DNA of 44,318 nt from Chitinophagaceae bacterium. Lineage in GTDB: Bacteria; Bacteroidota; Bacteroidia; Chitinophagales; Chitinophagaceae. Below, piece after piece: positions 15,908 to 24,483 of the stretch; within the stretch, counting starts at the first letter, position 1; the number at the start of each line of letters is the position of its first letter. Made by a program: the position numbers and the translations under genes. The stretch spans positions 1 through 44,318 of the forward strand of contig JAQBNK010000065.1 of NCBI GenBank assembly GCA_028288595.1. Reading direction: 5' to 3'. Below the pieces are notes generated by a model. That model worked only from the letters and a program-made list of their open reading frames with translations, did not search any database and was not told the origin of the DNA.

Positions 15908-16153
15908 TTATTTCGTTACCAGCATCGGCATTCTTGTGCCGATAAAAAATATAGAAGACATCGGCACATAGCTGGTATATTCTACATTATATGCGGACCT
16001 CCAGGTAAGTAATTTTTCTCTTTTGTCAGGGTACCTGTAAATCGTATCAATACGAACCAGTTGAGCACTCACCATATCGGCCTGAACTTGTTTTCCTGAG
16101 AAGCAGCCTGCAAAACCAATTGCAGACAGCATAAGAAGTACTAATGTTTTCAT
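15908..16153 (-). CDS. Small lipoprotein, function unknown
   Basis: An 81-residue protein with a lipoprotein signal (SAIGFAGC, lipidated Cys17) and a mature part of about 65 residues rich in Tyr, Ser and Val (IDTIYRYPDKREKLLTW, VEYTSYVPMSSIFFIGTRMPM). No family is recognised. It is the first gene of a likely operon with the membrane protein downstream. Confidence 0.65.
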   Translation of the reverse strand: MKTLVLLMLSAIGFAGCFSGKQVQADMVSAQLVRIDTIYRYPDKREKLLTWRSAYNVEYTSYVPMSSIFFIGTRMPMLVTK

Positions 16154-16347
16154 CGCTGCGAAATTTTATCTGTTACTGATCGGGTCTTCTTCGTCAATTC
16201 TTCTTTTGCAGCGAATCTGGTTGGCGGTTGATAATTGTCAATTCATTTGTTATCAATCGTCGCTGGCATTATTAAATCAAAGTCTGTTCCAGTATGTTAA
16301 AACTGAATTGACTTTTCAATTAAATTTTCCCGAACAAATTGTAACTA

Positions 16348-16374
16348 TAAAAAAAGGCAGCGGTTGCTGCCTTT
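16348..16374 (-). terminator. Intrinsic terminator after the amidase gene
   Basis: AAAGGCAGC (16353-16361) and GCTGCCTTT (16366-16374) form a perfect nine-base-pair stem with a GGTT loop; the minus strand continues into a T-run. The rest of the 16154-16411 gap shows no supported gene. Confidence 0.88.
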
Positions 16375-16411
16375 CCTGGTTGAAGCGGGAATGTATAAAA
16401 AATTTTGGTTT

Positions 16412-18055
16412 TTATTTGAACATGGGTGGATGCATCTCATCCCACCCCGTTACATCCTGGTAAGCTTTTGCTGCAGCAATTAATTCAGCTTCACCATAAA
16501 GATGCCCGATGAATGTAATGCTTTGCGGCTGGTTACCGCGTCTTCCTAATCCAATGGGAACACAGATTGCAGGGTGACCCGTCAAATTTGTTATAGCAGA
16601 CTGGCTACCGCTCCATGTGGGGCAAATAATCGCATCGTACTGGCTAACGACCGCATCTACATCTTTCATTAATAAATAACGGTGACGGTTTGCATTTATA
16701 TAATCTGCTGCTGAAATAAACCTGGATGTCCTGAAGTTATTGGGCCAGTCGTTCTTAGTTTGTCGTGTCATCTGATCATCAAGGTTGGAGCGTGTAAATT
16801 CATCGAATGCTGCGGCGCCTTCACCACCAATAATGATGTCCATAATGTTTGCCTTATAGATACCGCTGTCAGGAAAGTTTACCGGAATTAAGTCAACGCC
16901 CATTTGTTTAAATGCATCCAGCACCTTCCATTCGGGCCTTGATGTATCCAGCCGGTTAAAATAATTCTGCGCATAAGCGATGCGTAATTTTTTTACAGGA
17001 GTAGCCCGATCATAATTGAATGGCATGTTAACAGCCGAAAGATCTTTGCCGTCAGTTCCATGTATATAATTAAAAACGATGGCCGCATCCTCGGCACTCC
17101 TTGTAAGCGGGCCAACTTTATCAAGACTCCAGCTTAGTGTCATCGCATTCGATCTGCTAATGCTTCCAAAGGTGGGGCGCAATCCTGTAACGCCGCAGGT
17201 TGTAGCTGGTGAAATAATGGAGCCCCAGGTTTCTGTACCAATAGCAAACGGCACCAGGCCGGCAGAGGTAGCAGAAGCCGATCCTGCTGATGAACCTGAT
17301 GAACCCGCCTGCAGGTTCCAGGGATTTTTTGTTCTGCCCCCGTACCAGTAATCACCCATTGCCAGAGCTCCTAATGTAAATTTCGCAATCAATACGGCGC
17401 CTGCATTTTTAAGCTGAGTATAAACAAATGCATCTTCATCAATCACCTGCTCCCGGTAGGGTTGTGCTCCCCACGTGGTCTTCGTTCCTTTAACTGCAAA
17501 TAAATCTTTTAACCCGTAAGGAATACCATGAAGTAATCCAAGATATTTTCCTTTTGCTAATAAAGAATCTGCATGGCGAGCCTGCTGCATGGCAATATCT
17601 TCTGTGAAAGAAATTACACATTGCAATGAATCACTGAATTTCTTTAACCGGTTAATAAAAAACTGGGTCAATTCAACAGAACTGATCTTTTTACTTTTTA
17701 TCAACGAGGCAAGCTGAGCAATTGAATAATAAGCAAGATCATTCCTGTTTGCAGGTAATTGAACAACGGGTAATTTCCAGTTGATTGCTTTTTGTGTTTG
17801 CACTTTTGGAGGCGCTACCGGCATTTGCCATAAACTCATCGGAACACTATTTTCCAGGTGAAGCTTATGCATGTCCCGAATTTCCCTGTAATTATCCAGC
17901 ACTCCTGAATACATCGAATCAATTTCAGGCTGGGAAAATTGCAGATCCATGATCCTCGCGGCATAAGGAATATCAGTTTTGTAGACGGTATCCTGCTGCT
18001 GTGCAAATAGATCTTTTGCGGCAAAAAGAATTACCAGAAAGAGTATTTTTCTCAT
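16412..18055 (-). CDS. Exported amidase (amidase signature family)
   Basis: The 547-residue protein has a signal peptide ending near LFAQ (residue 19). The amidase signature domain is complete: GIPYGLKDLF (catalytic Lys183), the Gly/Ser-rich AGSSGSSAGSASATSAG (about 250-266, cis-Ser) and GTETWGSIISPATTCGVTGLRPT (nucleophile Ser279). These enzymes hydrolyse amide bonds by a Ser-Ser-Lys triad. The export signal points to a periplasmic or extracellular substrate, which cannot be deduced. An extra ~110-residue N-terminal stretch precedes the domain. It is a single-gene unit with its own terminator. Confidence 0.93.
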   Translation of the reverse strand: MRKILFLVILFAAKDLFAQQQDTVYKTDIPYAARIMDLQFSQPEIDSMYSGVLDNYREIRDMHKLHLENSVPMSLWQMPVAPPKVQTQKAINWKLPVVQLPANRNDLAYYSIAQLASLIKSKKISSVELTQFFINRLKKFSDSLQCVISFTEDIAMQQARHADSLLAKGKYLGLLHGIPYGLKDLFAVKGTKTTWGAQPYREQVIDEDAFVYTQLKNAGAVLIAKFTLGALAMGDYWYGGRTKNPWNLQAGSSGSSAGSASATSAGLVPFAIGTETWGSIISPATTCGVTGLRPTFGSISRSNAMTLSWSLDKVGPLTRSAEDAAIVFNYIHGTDGKDLSAVNMPFNYDRATPVKKLRIAYAQNYFNRLDTSRPEWKVLDAFKQMGVDLIPVNFPDSGIYKANIMDIIIGGEGAAAFDEFTRSNLDDQMTRQTKNDWPNNFRTSRFISAADYINANRHRYLLMKDVDAVVSQYDAIICPTWSGSQSAITNLTGHPAICVPIGLGRRGNQPQSITFIGHLYGEAELIAAAKAYQDVTGWDEMHPPMFK

Positions 18056-18113
18056 AATGCATTGTGGGTTTAACGCTGATAAATTTACTGGCCCAAACTG
18101 ATATTATCACAAC

Positions 18114-18143
18114 AAAAAAAGTCCCGGTAAAAACCGGAACTTT
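18114..18143 (-). terminator. Intrinsic terminator after recA
   Basis: An AAAGT-CCGG stem on the left (18118-18127) pairs with CCGG-ACTTT (18134-18143) with one internal mismatch. The minus strand runs into seven T. It lies between recA and the amidase start. Confidence 0.75.
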
Positions 18144-18247
18144 TTATTACTAACTAACCCATCGAAAACCTTTTGAAGAAGAGCGGAAAATTTTAAATAA
18201 TAAAGTATCCTTACTTCAACACTACATGTTCCTCTCTTCGTTATTCC

Positions 18248-19249
18248 TTAGCCTGCCGCAGCTTCCGCGATTTTGGCTCTTATTTTTTTCTCTATTTCGG
18301 CAGCCATTTCAGGATTATCCATCAATAACTGTTTTACCGCATCGCGGCCCTGGCCAAGTTTGTTACTATCGTAGCTAAACCAGCTTCCGCTTTTTTGTAC
18401 GATTCCTAATTCAACCCCCATATCTATTATCTCTCCTATTTTGCTAACTCCCTCTCCGAAGATGATATCAAATTCAGCCGAACGGAACGGAGGCGCTACT
18501 TTATTCTTAACCACTTTTACTTTTACCCTGTTACCGATGGCATTATCACCATCTTTTATTTGCGCTGAACGACGAATATCCAGTCGAACGGAGCAATAAA
18601 ATTTTAATGCATTCCCGCCTGTTGTTGTTTCAGGATTACCGAACACTACACCGATCTTTTCGCGAAGCTGGTTAATGAAAATGCAAATGGTATTGGTTTT
18701 AGAAATGGTAGCAGTCAGTTTTCTTAACGCCTGGCTCATCAGCCTGGCATGTAAACCCATTTTACTGTCACCCATTTCGCCTTCCAGTTCGCTTTTAGGA
18801 ACCAGGGCCGCAACAGAATCTATTACCACCACATCTATAGCTCCGGAAAGAATTAAACGGTCAGCAATTTCCAGCGCCTGTTCACCATAATCAGGCTGCG
18901 ATATTAAAAGATTATCTACATCAACTCCCAGCTTTTGTGCATAGGAACTATCGAAAGCATGTTCCGCATCTATAATGGCGCAGATGCCGCCTTTCTTTTG
19001 CGCTTCAGCGATCACATGCGTTGCAATCGTAGTTTTACCGGAAGATTCCGGTCCGTATATTTCAATTATTCTTCCGCGGGGAAGACCACCAACACCAAGG
19101 GCGGTATCCAGCCCGATTGAACCGGTAGAGATGACTTCAATCTGCTGCTCGCCTTTTTCATTCATCATCATCACACTGCCTTTCCCGTAGTCTTTGTCAA
19201 TCTTATCGATCGTTAATTTAAGGGCCTTGAGTTTTTCTGCATTTGACAT
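18248..19249 (-). CDS. recA: Recombinase RecA
   Basis: A 333-residue full-length RecA. It has Walker [10 protein letters not shown] (residues 66-74), the Walker [11 protein letters not shown], the [45 protein letters not shown] region that includes loop L2 (quoted here only as landmarks INQLREKIG and [11 protein letters not shown]), and a short acidic-poor C-terminus. It forms ATP-dependent filaments on single-stranded DNA for strand exchange. A -7 element and an AT-rich dyad lie just upstream. Its modulator recX is 17 kb away in the window rather than adjacent. Confidence 0.98.
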   Translation of the reverse strand: MSNAEKLKALKLTIDKIDKDYGKGSVMMMNEKGEQQIEVISTGSIGLDTALGVGGLPRGRIIEIYGPESSGKTTIATHVIAEAQKKGGICAIIDAEHAFDSSYAQKLGVDVDNLLISQPDYGEQALEIADRLILSGAIDVVVIDSVAALVPKSELEGEMGDSKMGLHARLMSQALRKLTATISKTNTICIFINQLREKIGVVFGNPETTTGGNALKFYCSVRLDIRRSAQIKDGDNAIGNRVKVKVVKNKVAPPFRSAEFDIIFGEGVSKIGEIIDMGVELGIVQKSGSWFSYDSNKLGQGRDAVKQLLMDNPEMAAEIEKKIRAKIAEAAAG

Positions 19250-19281
19250 AAAAAATAAGTTTAGAATTTGAATGGGGAGAA

Positions 19282-19289
19282 CAAAACTA
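19282..19289 (-). promoter_or_regulatory. Putative -7 element for recA
   Basis: On the minus strand this reads TAGTTTTG, matching TAnnTTTG, about 33 bases upstream of the recA start codon. It abuts an inverted repeat at 19288-19321. Confidence 0.5.
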
Positions 19290-19321
19290 AAATATTTATC
19301 TGAATAATGCTAAATATTTTA
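19288..19321. promoter_or_regulatory. AT-rich dyad upstream of recA (candidate operator)
   Basis: TAAAATATTTA (19288-19298) and TAAATATTTTA (19311-19321) are perfect 11-base inverted arms with a 12-base spacer. They cover the stretch from the -7 element to about -40 of the predicted recA promoter. The AT-richness raises the chance of coincidence. Confidence 0.4.
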
Positions 19322-19389
19322 GATTTATTTTTTGACGCCCTGTCCAAATTAGGTGATTCACGAACGCAGTCAAAGCTCTCTGGGTAAAA

Positions 19390-20103
19390 TCACATTTTTG
19401 TGTATAAATAAAGCTTGCGCAGGGAAAGGAAGTGCAGTGCCAAAGCCACTACCACAAGGAATCCCGGAAGAAAGATGAAAGGAAAGCGACCTACAATTTC
19501 CATAGAAGGCCTGTCTTTGAAAACCCGGAAGCCTGTGGGCATCGATAACAGCGCAATGGCCAATACATTAATTAATAATAATATTCCAATTACATTAAAA
19601 AAGATACTTAGGCGTGAGCCAGGGGTTTTCTTTAGATAGATCGCACAGGGGATAGCCAACAACGCGGTGATGATATCAAAATTGTATCCTTCAAAAGTCA
19701 TTTGAACCGGCATAAGGCCTTTCTTATCGGCCATCCATAACATGATTTCAACCAATATCCGAAAACTCTGCAACCCGATAATCCAGTGCATCGGCGTTTG
19801 AGATAATATCTTATCAGTCTTACCAGAAAAAATTAAAACAGCAAGTATAATAACCGGGATGATCATAGCAAGAACCGGCCTTGGGGGAAAGTGAGAAAAG
19901 TTATTAAATACATCATTGATTGAAAGAACTGCAAGAGTTGCGACCCATAAAATAATGATAAGTGCTGTCGTGATAAAGTTTTTGCCGGCTTTATTTTTTG
20001 GGTAGGACTTTGAGAATGCCTTTTTCAAACCCGTCAGTATTGTTATTAATAAAACAATAGTAAGGGCTGTGATAAAAACAGCGGGTTGGGTTTCGGGTGT
20101 CAT
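19390..20103 (-). CDS. Multi-pass membrane protein, function unknown
   Basis: A 237-residue protein with about seven hydrophobic segments spread over its length and short polar loops. Features include PMHWIIGLQSFRILVEIMLW in the middle and a basic C-terminal tail (LRKLYLYTKM). It looks like a widespread uncharacterised Bacteroidota membrane protein, but I recognise no catalytic motif. It is divergent from the DinB-like gene. Confidence 0.65.
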   Translation of the reverse strand: MTPETQPAVFITALTIVLLITILTGLKKAFSKSYPKNKAGKNFITTALIIILWVATLAVLSINDVFNNFSHFPPRPVLAMIIPVIILAVLIFSGKTDKILSQTPMHWIIGLQSFRILVEIMLWMADKKGLMPVQMTFEGYNFDIITALLAIPCAIYLKKTPGSRLSIFFNVIGILLLINVLAIALLSMPTGFRVFKDRPSMEIVGRFPFIFLPGFLVVVALALHFLSLRKLYLYTKM

Positions 20104-20202
20104 AAAACTTTTTACAAAGTAGCTGATGAAATTAATAAATACAAATGGCCATTAAGATGCACCAGTCATTTCCTATTTTTAATTACTAAAAAAATCATTG
20201 TT

Positions 20203-20694
20203 ATGAGAATTTCAAGATCCCTTCAGGGCGAATTCGAAAATGAAATGTCCAACACCCGAAAAATTTTAGAAAGAGTTCCGCAAAATCCTGACTGGAAACC
20301 GCATGAAAAGTCCATGTCGCTGGGCAGATTATCAACTCATATCGCGGAAATTCCCACATGGATTACGATGACTCTCGCTACCGAAGAACTTGACTGGTCT
20401 AAATTTGATTACAAACCTTTTGCAGCAGAAAGCAATGAGGCACTTTTGAAATTCTTCGATAAGAATGTTGAAGATGCAAGAACAACTATTCTAACTGCAG
20501 CTGATGAAGCATTTCTTGCTGACTGGACCATGCGTAATGGCGACCAGGTTTATTTTACCATGCCGAAAGTTGCGGTGGTAAGAACATTCGCTATGAATCA
20601 TTTAATTCATCACCGGGCACAGCTAACGGTATATTTAAGATTGCTGAACGTTCCGCTTCCCCAGCTATATGGCCCAACAGCGGATGAGCAATAA
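20203..20694 (+). CDS. DinB-family putative metal-dependent protein
   Basis: A 163-residue four-helix-bundle protein. Histidines in LSTHIAEIPTW and in the C-terminal NHLIHHRAQLTVYLRLL match the three-His metal site of the DinB superfamily. The long central ALLKFFDKNVEDARTTIL helix fits the fold. Members include bacillithiol and mycothiol S-transferases; the substrate here is unknown. The start at 20203 was chosen because upstream residues in the open frame are not family-like. The dienelactone hydrolase gene follows after 47 bases. Confidence 0.85.
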   Translation: MRISRSLQGEFENEMSNTRKILERVPQNPDWKPHEKSMSLGRLSTHIAEIPTWITMTLATEELDWSKFDYKPFAAESNEALLKFFDKNVEDARTTILTAADEAFLADWTMRNGDQVYFTMPKVAVVRTFAMNHLIHHRAQLTVYLRLLNVPLPQLYGPTADEQ

Positions 20695-20741
20695 AACAAC
20701 CAGAAAAAATCTTAGCTTTAAAATCACCCCAAAATTATTTT

Positions 20742-21599
20742 ATGGACCAGCGTATCATTAACCTGTACGACGAGTATACACATAAGCCACTTGCACGTCA
20801 TGAATTTTTCAGCCGCCTCGTAAAAATTACCGGTAGTACCGCTGTAGCAATGGCTGTTCTTCCTTTGCTGGAAGGAAACTATGCAAAAGCTTCAACCATA
20901 AAAGTGAATGATGATGATCTTTTCACAGAGCGTATTACTTATCCTTCTGGAGACGTGAATATGAAAGCTTATGTAGCGAGGCCTCTTGCCAATGCGAAGT
21001 ATGGCGCTGTGATGGTGATACATGAAAACAGGGGACTGAATGCACACATAGAAGACGTTGCCCGCCGTGCAGCTAAGGCTGGTTTCTTAGCTATTGCACC
21101 TGATGCTTTATCTCCATTTGGCGGAACTCCTGCAAATGAAGATGAAGCAAGACAAGGCTTCACCAAACTGGATGCAAAACAAACGGTTCAGAACTTTGCA
21201 AAAGGATTTGATTATCTGGCCTCACGTAAAGATTATAATGGAAAATCCGGCGCTGTAGGATTTTGCTGGGGAGGCGGAATGGTGAATGATCTTGCTGTAA
21301 GCGTTCCTTCATTAAAAGCGGGAGTTGCATTTTATGGAAGACAACCTGATGCTTCTTTAGTCCCCAATATTAAAGCGGCAGTTCAATTACATTATGCAGG
21401 GCTGGACGACAGGATTGATGCAGGAATACCTGCGTATGAAGCGGCATTAAAAGCCAACAATATAAAATACGAATTGTACATGTATGAAGGCGTAAACCAT
21501 GCCTTTCATAATGACACTTCTGCAGCGAGATACAACGAGGCAGCAGCAAAGCTGGCCTGGCAGCGGACGATCGATTTCTTTAATAAATATTTGAAATAG
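20742..21599 (+). CDS. Dienelactone hydrolase family protein, exported
   Basis: The 285-residue alpha/beta hydrolase has nucleophile Cys175 in GFCWGGG, acid Asp222 or Asp223 in GLDDRID, and His253 in VNHAFHND, the Cys-Asp-His triad of the dienelactone hydrolase family. The HENRGLNAHIEDVARR segment is also typical. Before the domain lies a ~50-residue N-terminal region with a hydrophobic segment (TGSTAVAMAVLPLL) like the Tat-type leaders of related proteins, but the twin arginine is not intact (LARHEFFSRL). It may hydrolyse lactones or esters; the substrate is unknown. Confidence 0.88.
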   Translation: MDQRIINLYDEYTHKPLARHEFFSRLVKITGSTAVAMAVLPLLEGNYAKASTIKVNDDDLFTERITYPSGDVNMKAYVARPLANAKYGAVMVIHENRGLNAHIEDVARRAAKAGFLAIAPDALSPFGGTPANEDEARQGFTKLDAKQTVQNFAKGFDYLASRKDYNGKSGAVGFCWGGGMVNDLAVSVPSLKAGVAFYGRQPDASLVPNIKAAVQLHYAGLDDRIDAGIPAYEAALKANNIKYELYMYEGVNHAFHNDTSAARYNEAAAKLAWQRTIDFFNKYLK

Positions 21600-21653
21600 T
21601 TTTCGCTGAGATTTTATCTCCTCTTTTTAATCGATACCCTTCCTGCTGCATTT

Positions 21654-21905
21654 TTAAATCAATGGATAACCGATCGATTGAAGATTGCTGTTCACGTCCT
21701 GTAATAAAACCTCTGGAAGATCTGCATTATAATAATCGGCTTTATACCAATAGCTGATTATTCTTTTTGCAACCTGCATTTGTCCGCGTTGAAACCTAAG
21801 CATCAGCGTTTTTAAAATTGAAAGGTCATGATCTTCCAAATGATTAAAGACACCACTGTTCAGCAACCTTGCTGTAACCTGTAAGGCTTTGTTTGAATTT
21901 AGCAT
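21654..21905 (-). CDS. Small conserved-looking protein, function unknown
   Basis: An 83-residue protein without signal peptide or membrane segment. It is mostly helical with polar and hydrophobic alternation (LEDHDLSILKTLMLRFQRGQ, VAKRIISYWYKADYYN). I recognise no family. It is plausible because it has an isolated, well-formed frame with no gene on the other strand and diverges from the aldo/keto reductase gene across a region with clear dyads. Confidence 0.5.
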   Translation of the reverse strand: MLNSNKALQVTARLLNSGVFNHLEDHDLSILKTLMLRFQRGQMQVAKRIISYWYKADYYNADLPEVLLQDVNSNLQSIGYPLI

Positions 21906-21929
21906 AACACACGTTTTCGTAAATGTCTG

Positions 21930-21945
21930 TCGCTATTGTTAGCGA
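21930..21945. promoter_or_regulatory. Short inverted repeat TCGCTA-N4-TAGCGA
   Basis: A perfect six-base inverted repeat with a four-base loop, 25 bases upstream of the small minus-strand gene. It may be a small hairpin or part of an operator together with the larger palindrome at 21968-21993. Confidence 0.4.
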
Positions 21946-21967
21946 ATTATCAATTTAATGTTATCAA

Positions 21968-21993
21968 ATGGCATACCGTTAACGCTATGCCAT
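21968..21993. promoter_or_regulatory. 26-bp near-perfect palindrome, candidate operator
   Basis: Arms ATGGCATA and TATGCCAT flank a centre of CGTTAACG; only one base pair of thirteen breaks the symmetry (C opposite C at arm position 9). It lies between two divergent genes, about 100 bases upstream of the aldo/keto reductase start and about 60 bases upstream of the small minus-strand gene. The size and lack of T-tract fit a protein-binding site rather than a terminator. Confidence 0.55.
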
Positions 21994-22092
21994 GTGTTCC
22001 TTCATATCCGGCAGCAAAACTGTGCATTACTTGTTCACAACACACTTCATAAAATTGTTTTGCCGGTAACTTTATCATTCAAAATGCTGACA

Positions 22093-23082
22093 ATGAAAAT
22101 TAAACCACTTGGTGCTGCAGGTTTGCAGGCATCACAACTAGGACTGGGCTGTATGGGCATGAGCGATTTTTACGGCGGACGCAACGACGAGGAATCGATC
22201 AACACTATTCATCGTGCATATGAACTTGGAATAACTTTCTTTGATACCGCTGATATGTATGGGCCATTCACCAATGAAATATTAGTTGGAAAAGCGATTA
22301 AAGATTTCAGGAAAAATATTACACTCGCAACAAAATTTGGAATTGTCCGCGACCCTTCTAATCCCCAGGTGCGTGGCATTAATGGTAAACCGGAATATGT
22401 TTTTAAATCCTGCGAAAACAGTTTAAAAAGATTAAATACAGACGTGATCGATCTTTATTATTTGCACCGGAAAGATCCTGATACTTCAATAGAAGAAACG
22501 GTAGGCGCTATGGCCGAATTAGTGAAGCAAGGCAAAATAAAAGGCATTGGTTTAAGTGAAGTGAATGCAGATACCTTACGCAAGGCGCATAGTGTTCATC
22601 CTGTTACTGCGCTTCAATCAGAATATTCTATCTGGACAAGAGATCCGGAAGATGGCATCCTGGAAACATGTAAAGAATTAGGAATTGCTTTTGTCGCTTA
22701 CAGTCCGCTGGGACGTGGCTTTTTAACCGGGCAGATAAAACGTTTTGAAGATTTGGAGGAAGACGATTTCCGCAGGCACTCACCACGTTTCCAGGGAGAA
22801 AACTTTCAAAAGAATCTTCAGCTGGTTGATAAAATAGAATCACTTGCTTCAATGAAAGGCTGCACTGCATCGCAGCTCGCTCTTGCATGGGTGATGGCGC
22901 AGGGAGAAAACATTTTTCCTATCCCGGGGACTAAAAGAGTAAAATATCTTGAAGAAAATGCAGCTGCCGTAAACGTTCAGTTAACAAAAGAAGAACTTTC
23001 GGAAATAGATTCAATTGCTCCTAAGGGTGCGGCTGCCGGTTTAAGATATCCCGAAGCATCTATGGGCAGTGTAAACAGGTAG
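22093..23082 (+). CDS. Aldo/keto reductase
   Basis: A 329-residue TIM-barrel oxidoreductase with the tetrad Asp51 (FFDTADMYG), Tyr56, Lys81 (LATKFG) and His125 ([10 protein letters not shown]). It also has the NADPH-binding end [15 protein letters not shown]. The N-terminus ([25 protein letters not shown]) is that of the YakC/AKR13-like group. The start at 22093 matches the family; the open frame upstream to 21958 runs across a palindrome and is not coding-like. Substrate is unknown; such enzymes reduce diverse aldehydes. Confidence 0.93.
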   Translation: MKIKPLGAAGLQASQLGLGCMGMSDFYGGRNDEESINTIHRAYELGITFFDTADMYGPFTNEILVGKAIKDFRKNITLATKFGIVRDPSNPQVRGINGKPEYVFKSCENSLKRLNTDVIDLYYLHRKDPDTSIEETVGAMAELVKQGKIKGIGLSEVNADTLRKAHSVHPVTALQSEYSIWTRDPEDGILETCKELGIAFVAYSPLGRGFLTGQIKRFEDLEEDDFRRHSPRFQGENFQKNLQLVDKIESLASMKGCTASQLALAWVMAQGENIFPIPGTKRVKYLEENAAAVNVQLTKEELSEIDSIAPKGAAAGLRYPEASMGSVNR

Positions 23083-23086
23083 TTCG

Positions 23087-23113
23087 TTGTCGGCAACAAG
23101 TAATTGCCAACAA
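23087..23113. terminator. Possible shared hairpin between convergent genes
   Basis: TTGTCGGCAA (23087-23096) pairs with TTGCCAACAA (23104-23113) with one mismatch and a seven-base loop. It fills the gap between the aldo/keto reductase stop and the stop of the convergent small gene. There is no T-tract, so termination is uncertain. Confidence 0.4.
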
Positions 23114-23473
23114 TTATATGTGTACTTCTTTTAATTTTTTTCTGGTGATGTATATGAACGGCTCTTGTCTTACTGATGCGTCAGTGAATCCGAGGTAACG
23201 ACCTGAAGCGATCACAACATCATCGATATCATTCAAATCGGTCATCAGTAATTCAGGATGGTCGATAATATCTTTATCTATGCAAACTCTCAGGTTTTTA
23301 TGTTTTGGATTAATATGAAATTCCTCTAAGATCTCACCGAGGTTATACATTTTTGCCCCCCGGTCCAGGGCCGTTTTTATTAGCGGCTGATGAAACTTGC
23401 TGGTATTCCTGGTTTGTGCATTGCTGAATATGCAGATAAAAAGGAGCGATAATATACTTATGTATTTTTTCAT
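23114..23473 (-). CDS. Small exported protein, function unknown
   Basis: A 119-residue protein with a signal peptide ending near SNAQ (residue 20). The mature ~100 residues include INPKHKNLRVCIDKDIIDHP, DLNDIDDVVIASGRYLG and PFIYITRKK. The last part resembles the short strand found in TonB plug or STN-like domains, but this is weak. No family is assigned. Confidence 0.6.
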   Translation of the reverse strand: MKKYISILSLLFICIFSNAQTRNTSKFHQPLIKTALDRGAKMYNLGEILEEFHINPKHKNLRVCIDKDIIDHPELLMTDLNDIDDVVIASGRYLGFTDASVRQEPFIYITRKKLKEVHI

Positions 23474-23688
23474 GATCTAAAGGTTAAGTTATGAGGACTA
23501 CCGGGTGCCGGCTATGGTAATACTTGCTTATTTTATGCCAAACAGCTATTGGCGGGCCGCTCCCTTAAAAAGGCTGGTTCCATACCACTGCCACTCATCC
23601 AGTTATGCCCGGAAAAAAGAGGTTGTTAAAACTCAATCTGTCACTTCCTTCCCTCATCCATGTATCTTTAGATTTTTAATTTCGCCCC

Positions 23689-24483
23689 ATGTCGCTACTT
23701 TCTTTCTCACTTATTCAAACAACGCTTTCCTGGGAGGATAAAAAAGCCAATCTTGAAATGTTTGCTGAAAAAATCAGCAGCATCAAAGGAAATCCCGGTA
23801 TTGTTGTGCTCCCTGAAATGTTCACTACAGGTTTTAGTATGAATCCCCGGTTATTAGCAGAGCCAATGTCAGGACAAACCGTTGCATGGATGAAAAGAAT
23901 ATCCTCGGAAAAGAAAGTTATAATAACCGGAAGTATCATTATTGAAGAAGAAGGTAATTACTACAACAGGCTTATATGGATGCTGCCAAATGGTGAGTAT
24001 GGTTTTTATGATAAAAGGCATCGCTTTGCATACGCAGGCGAAGACAAGGAATATACCGCCGGAAATAAAAGATTAATCGCGTCTGTTAATGGCTGGAAAA
24101 TAAATCTGCAGGTCTGTTATGATCTCCGGTTTCCTGTCTGGGCAAGACAAGCACCCGGTAATACACCGGAATATGATGTACTTGTTTATGTAGCCAACTG
24201 GCCCGAAAAAAGGGGTCATGCCTGGAGAACATTATTACAAGCAAGAGCAATCGAAAACCAATGTTATGTAATTGGCGTGAACAGGGTTGGTGAAGATGGA
24301 AATAAAATTATTTATGCCGGTGACAGCATGGTGATCGACCCCCTGGGAGAAATACTTTATCAAAAAACAAATGAAGAAGACATCTGCACTATTTCACTTG
24401 ATAAAAAACATCTCGAAGAGATAAGAGCGAAGATGCCTTTTCTTAAAGACGCAGATAACTTTATTATTCAACATGAGCTATAG
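23689..24483 (+). CDS. Omega-amidase (YafV/Nit2-like nitrilase-superfamily hydrolase)
   Basis: The 264-residue protein has the nitrilase triad Glu43 (LPEMFTTGF), Lys109 (YDKRHRF) and Cys143 (LQVCYDLRFP), with VANWPEKRGHAWRTLLQARAIEN matching the omega-amidase subgroup. Such enzymes hydrolyse alpha-keto acid amides (2-oxoglutaramate, 2-oxosuccinamate) made when a transaminase uses glutamine or asparagine. A methionine-type aminotransferase gene is at 33.7 kb. The stop overlaps the nagA start by 11 bases, indicating an operon. Confidence 0.88.
   Translation: MSLLSFSLIQTTLSWEDKKANLEMFAEKISSIKGNPGIVVLPEMFTTGFSMNPRLLAEPMSGQTVAWMKRISSEKKVIITGSIIIEEEGNYYNRLIWMLPNGEYGFYDKRHRFAYAGEDKEYTAGNKRLIASVNGWKINLQVCYDLRFPVWARQAPGNTPEYDVLVYVANWPEKRGHAWRTLLQARAIENQCYVIGVNRVGEDGNKIIYAGDSMVIDPLGEILYQKTNEEDICTISLDKKHLEEIRAKMPFLKDADNFIIQHEL

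Noticed and set aside
21958-22092. N-terminal extension of the aldo/keto reductase frame
   Set aside because: It crosses a 26-bp palindrome and does not resemble the family; the canonical N-terminus begins at 22093.
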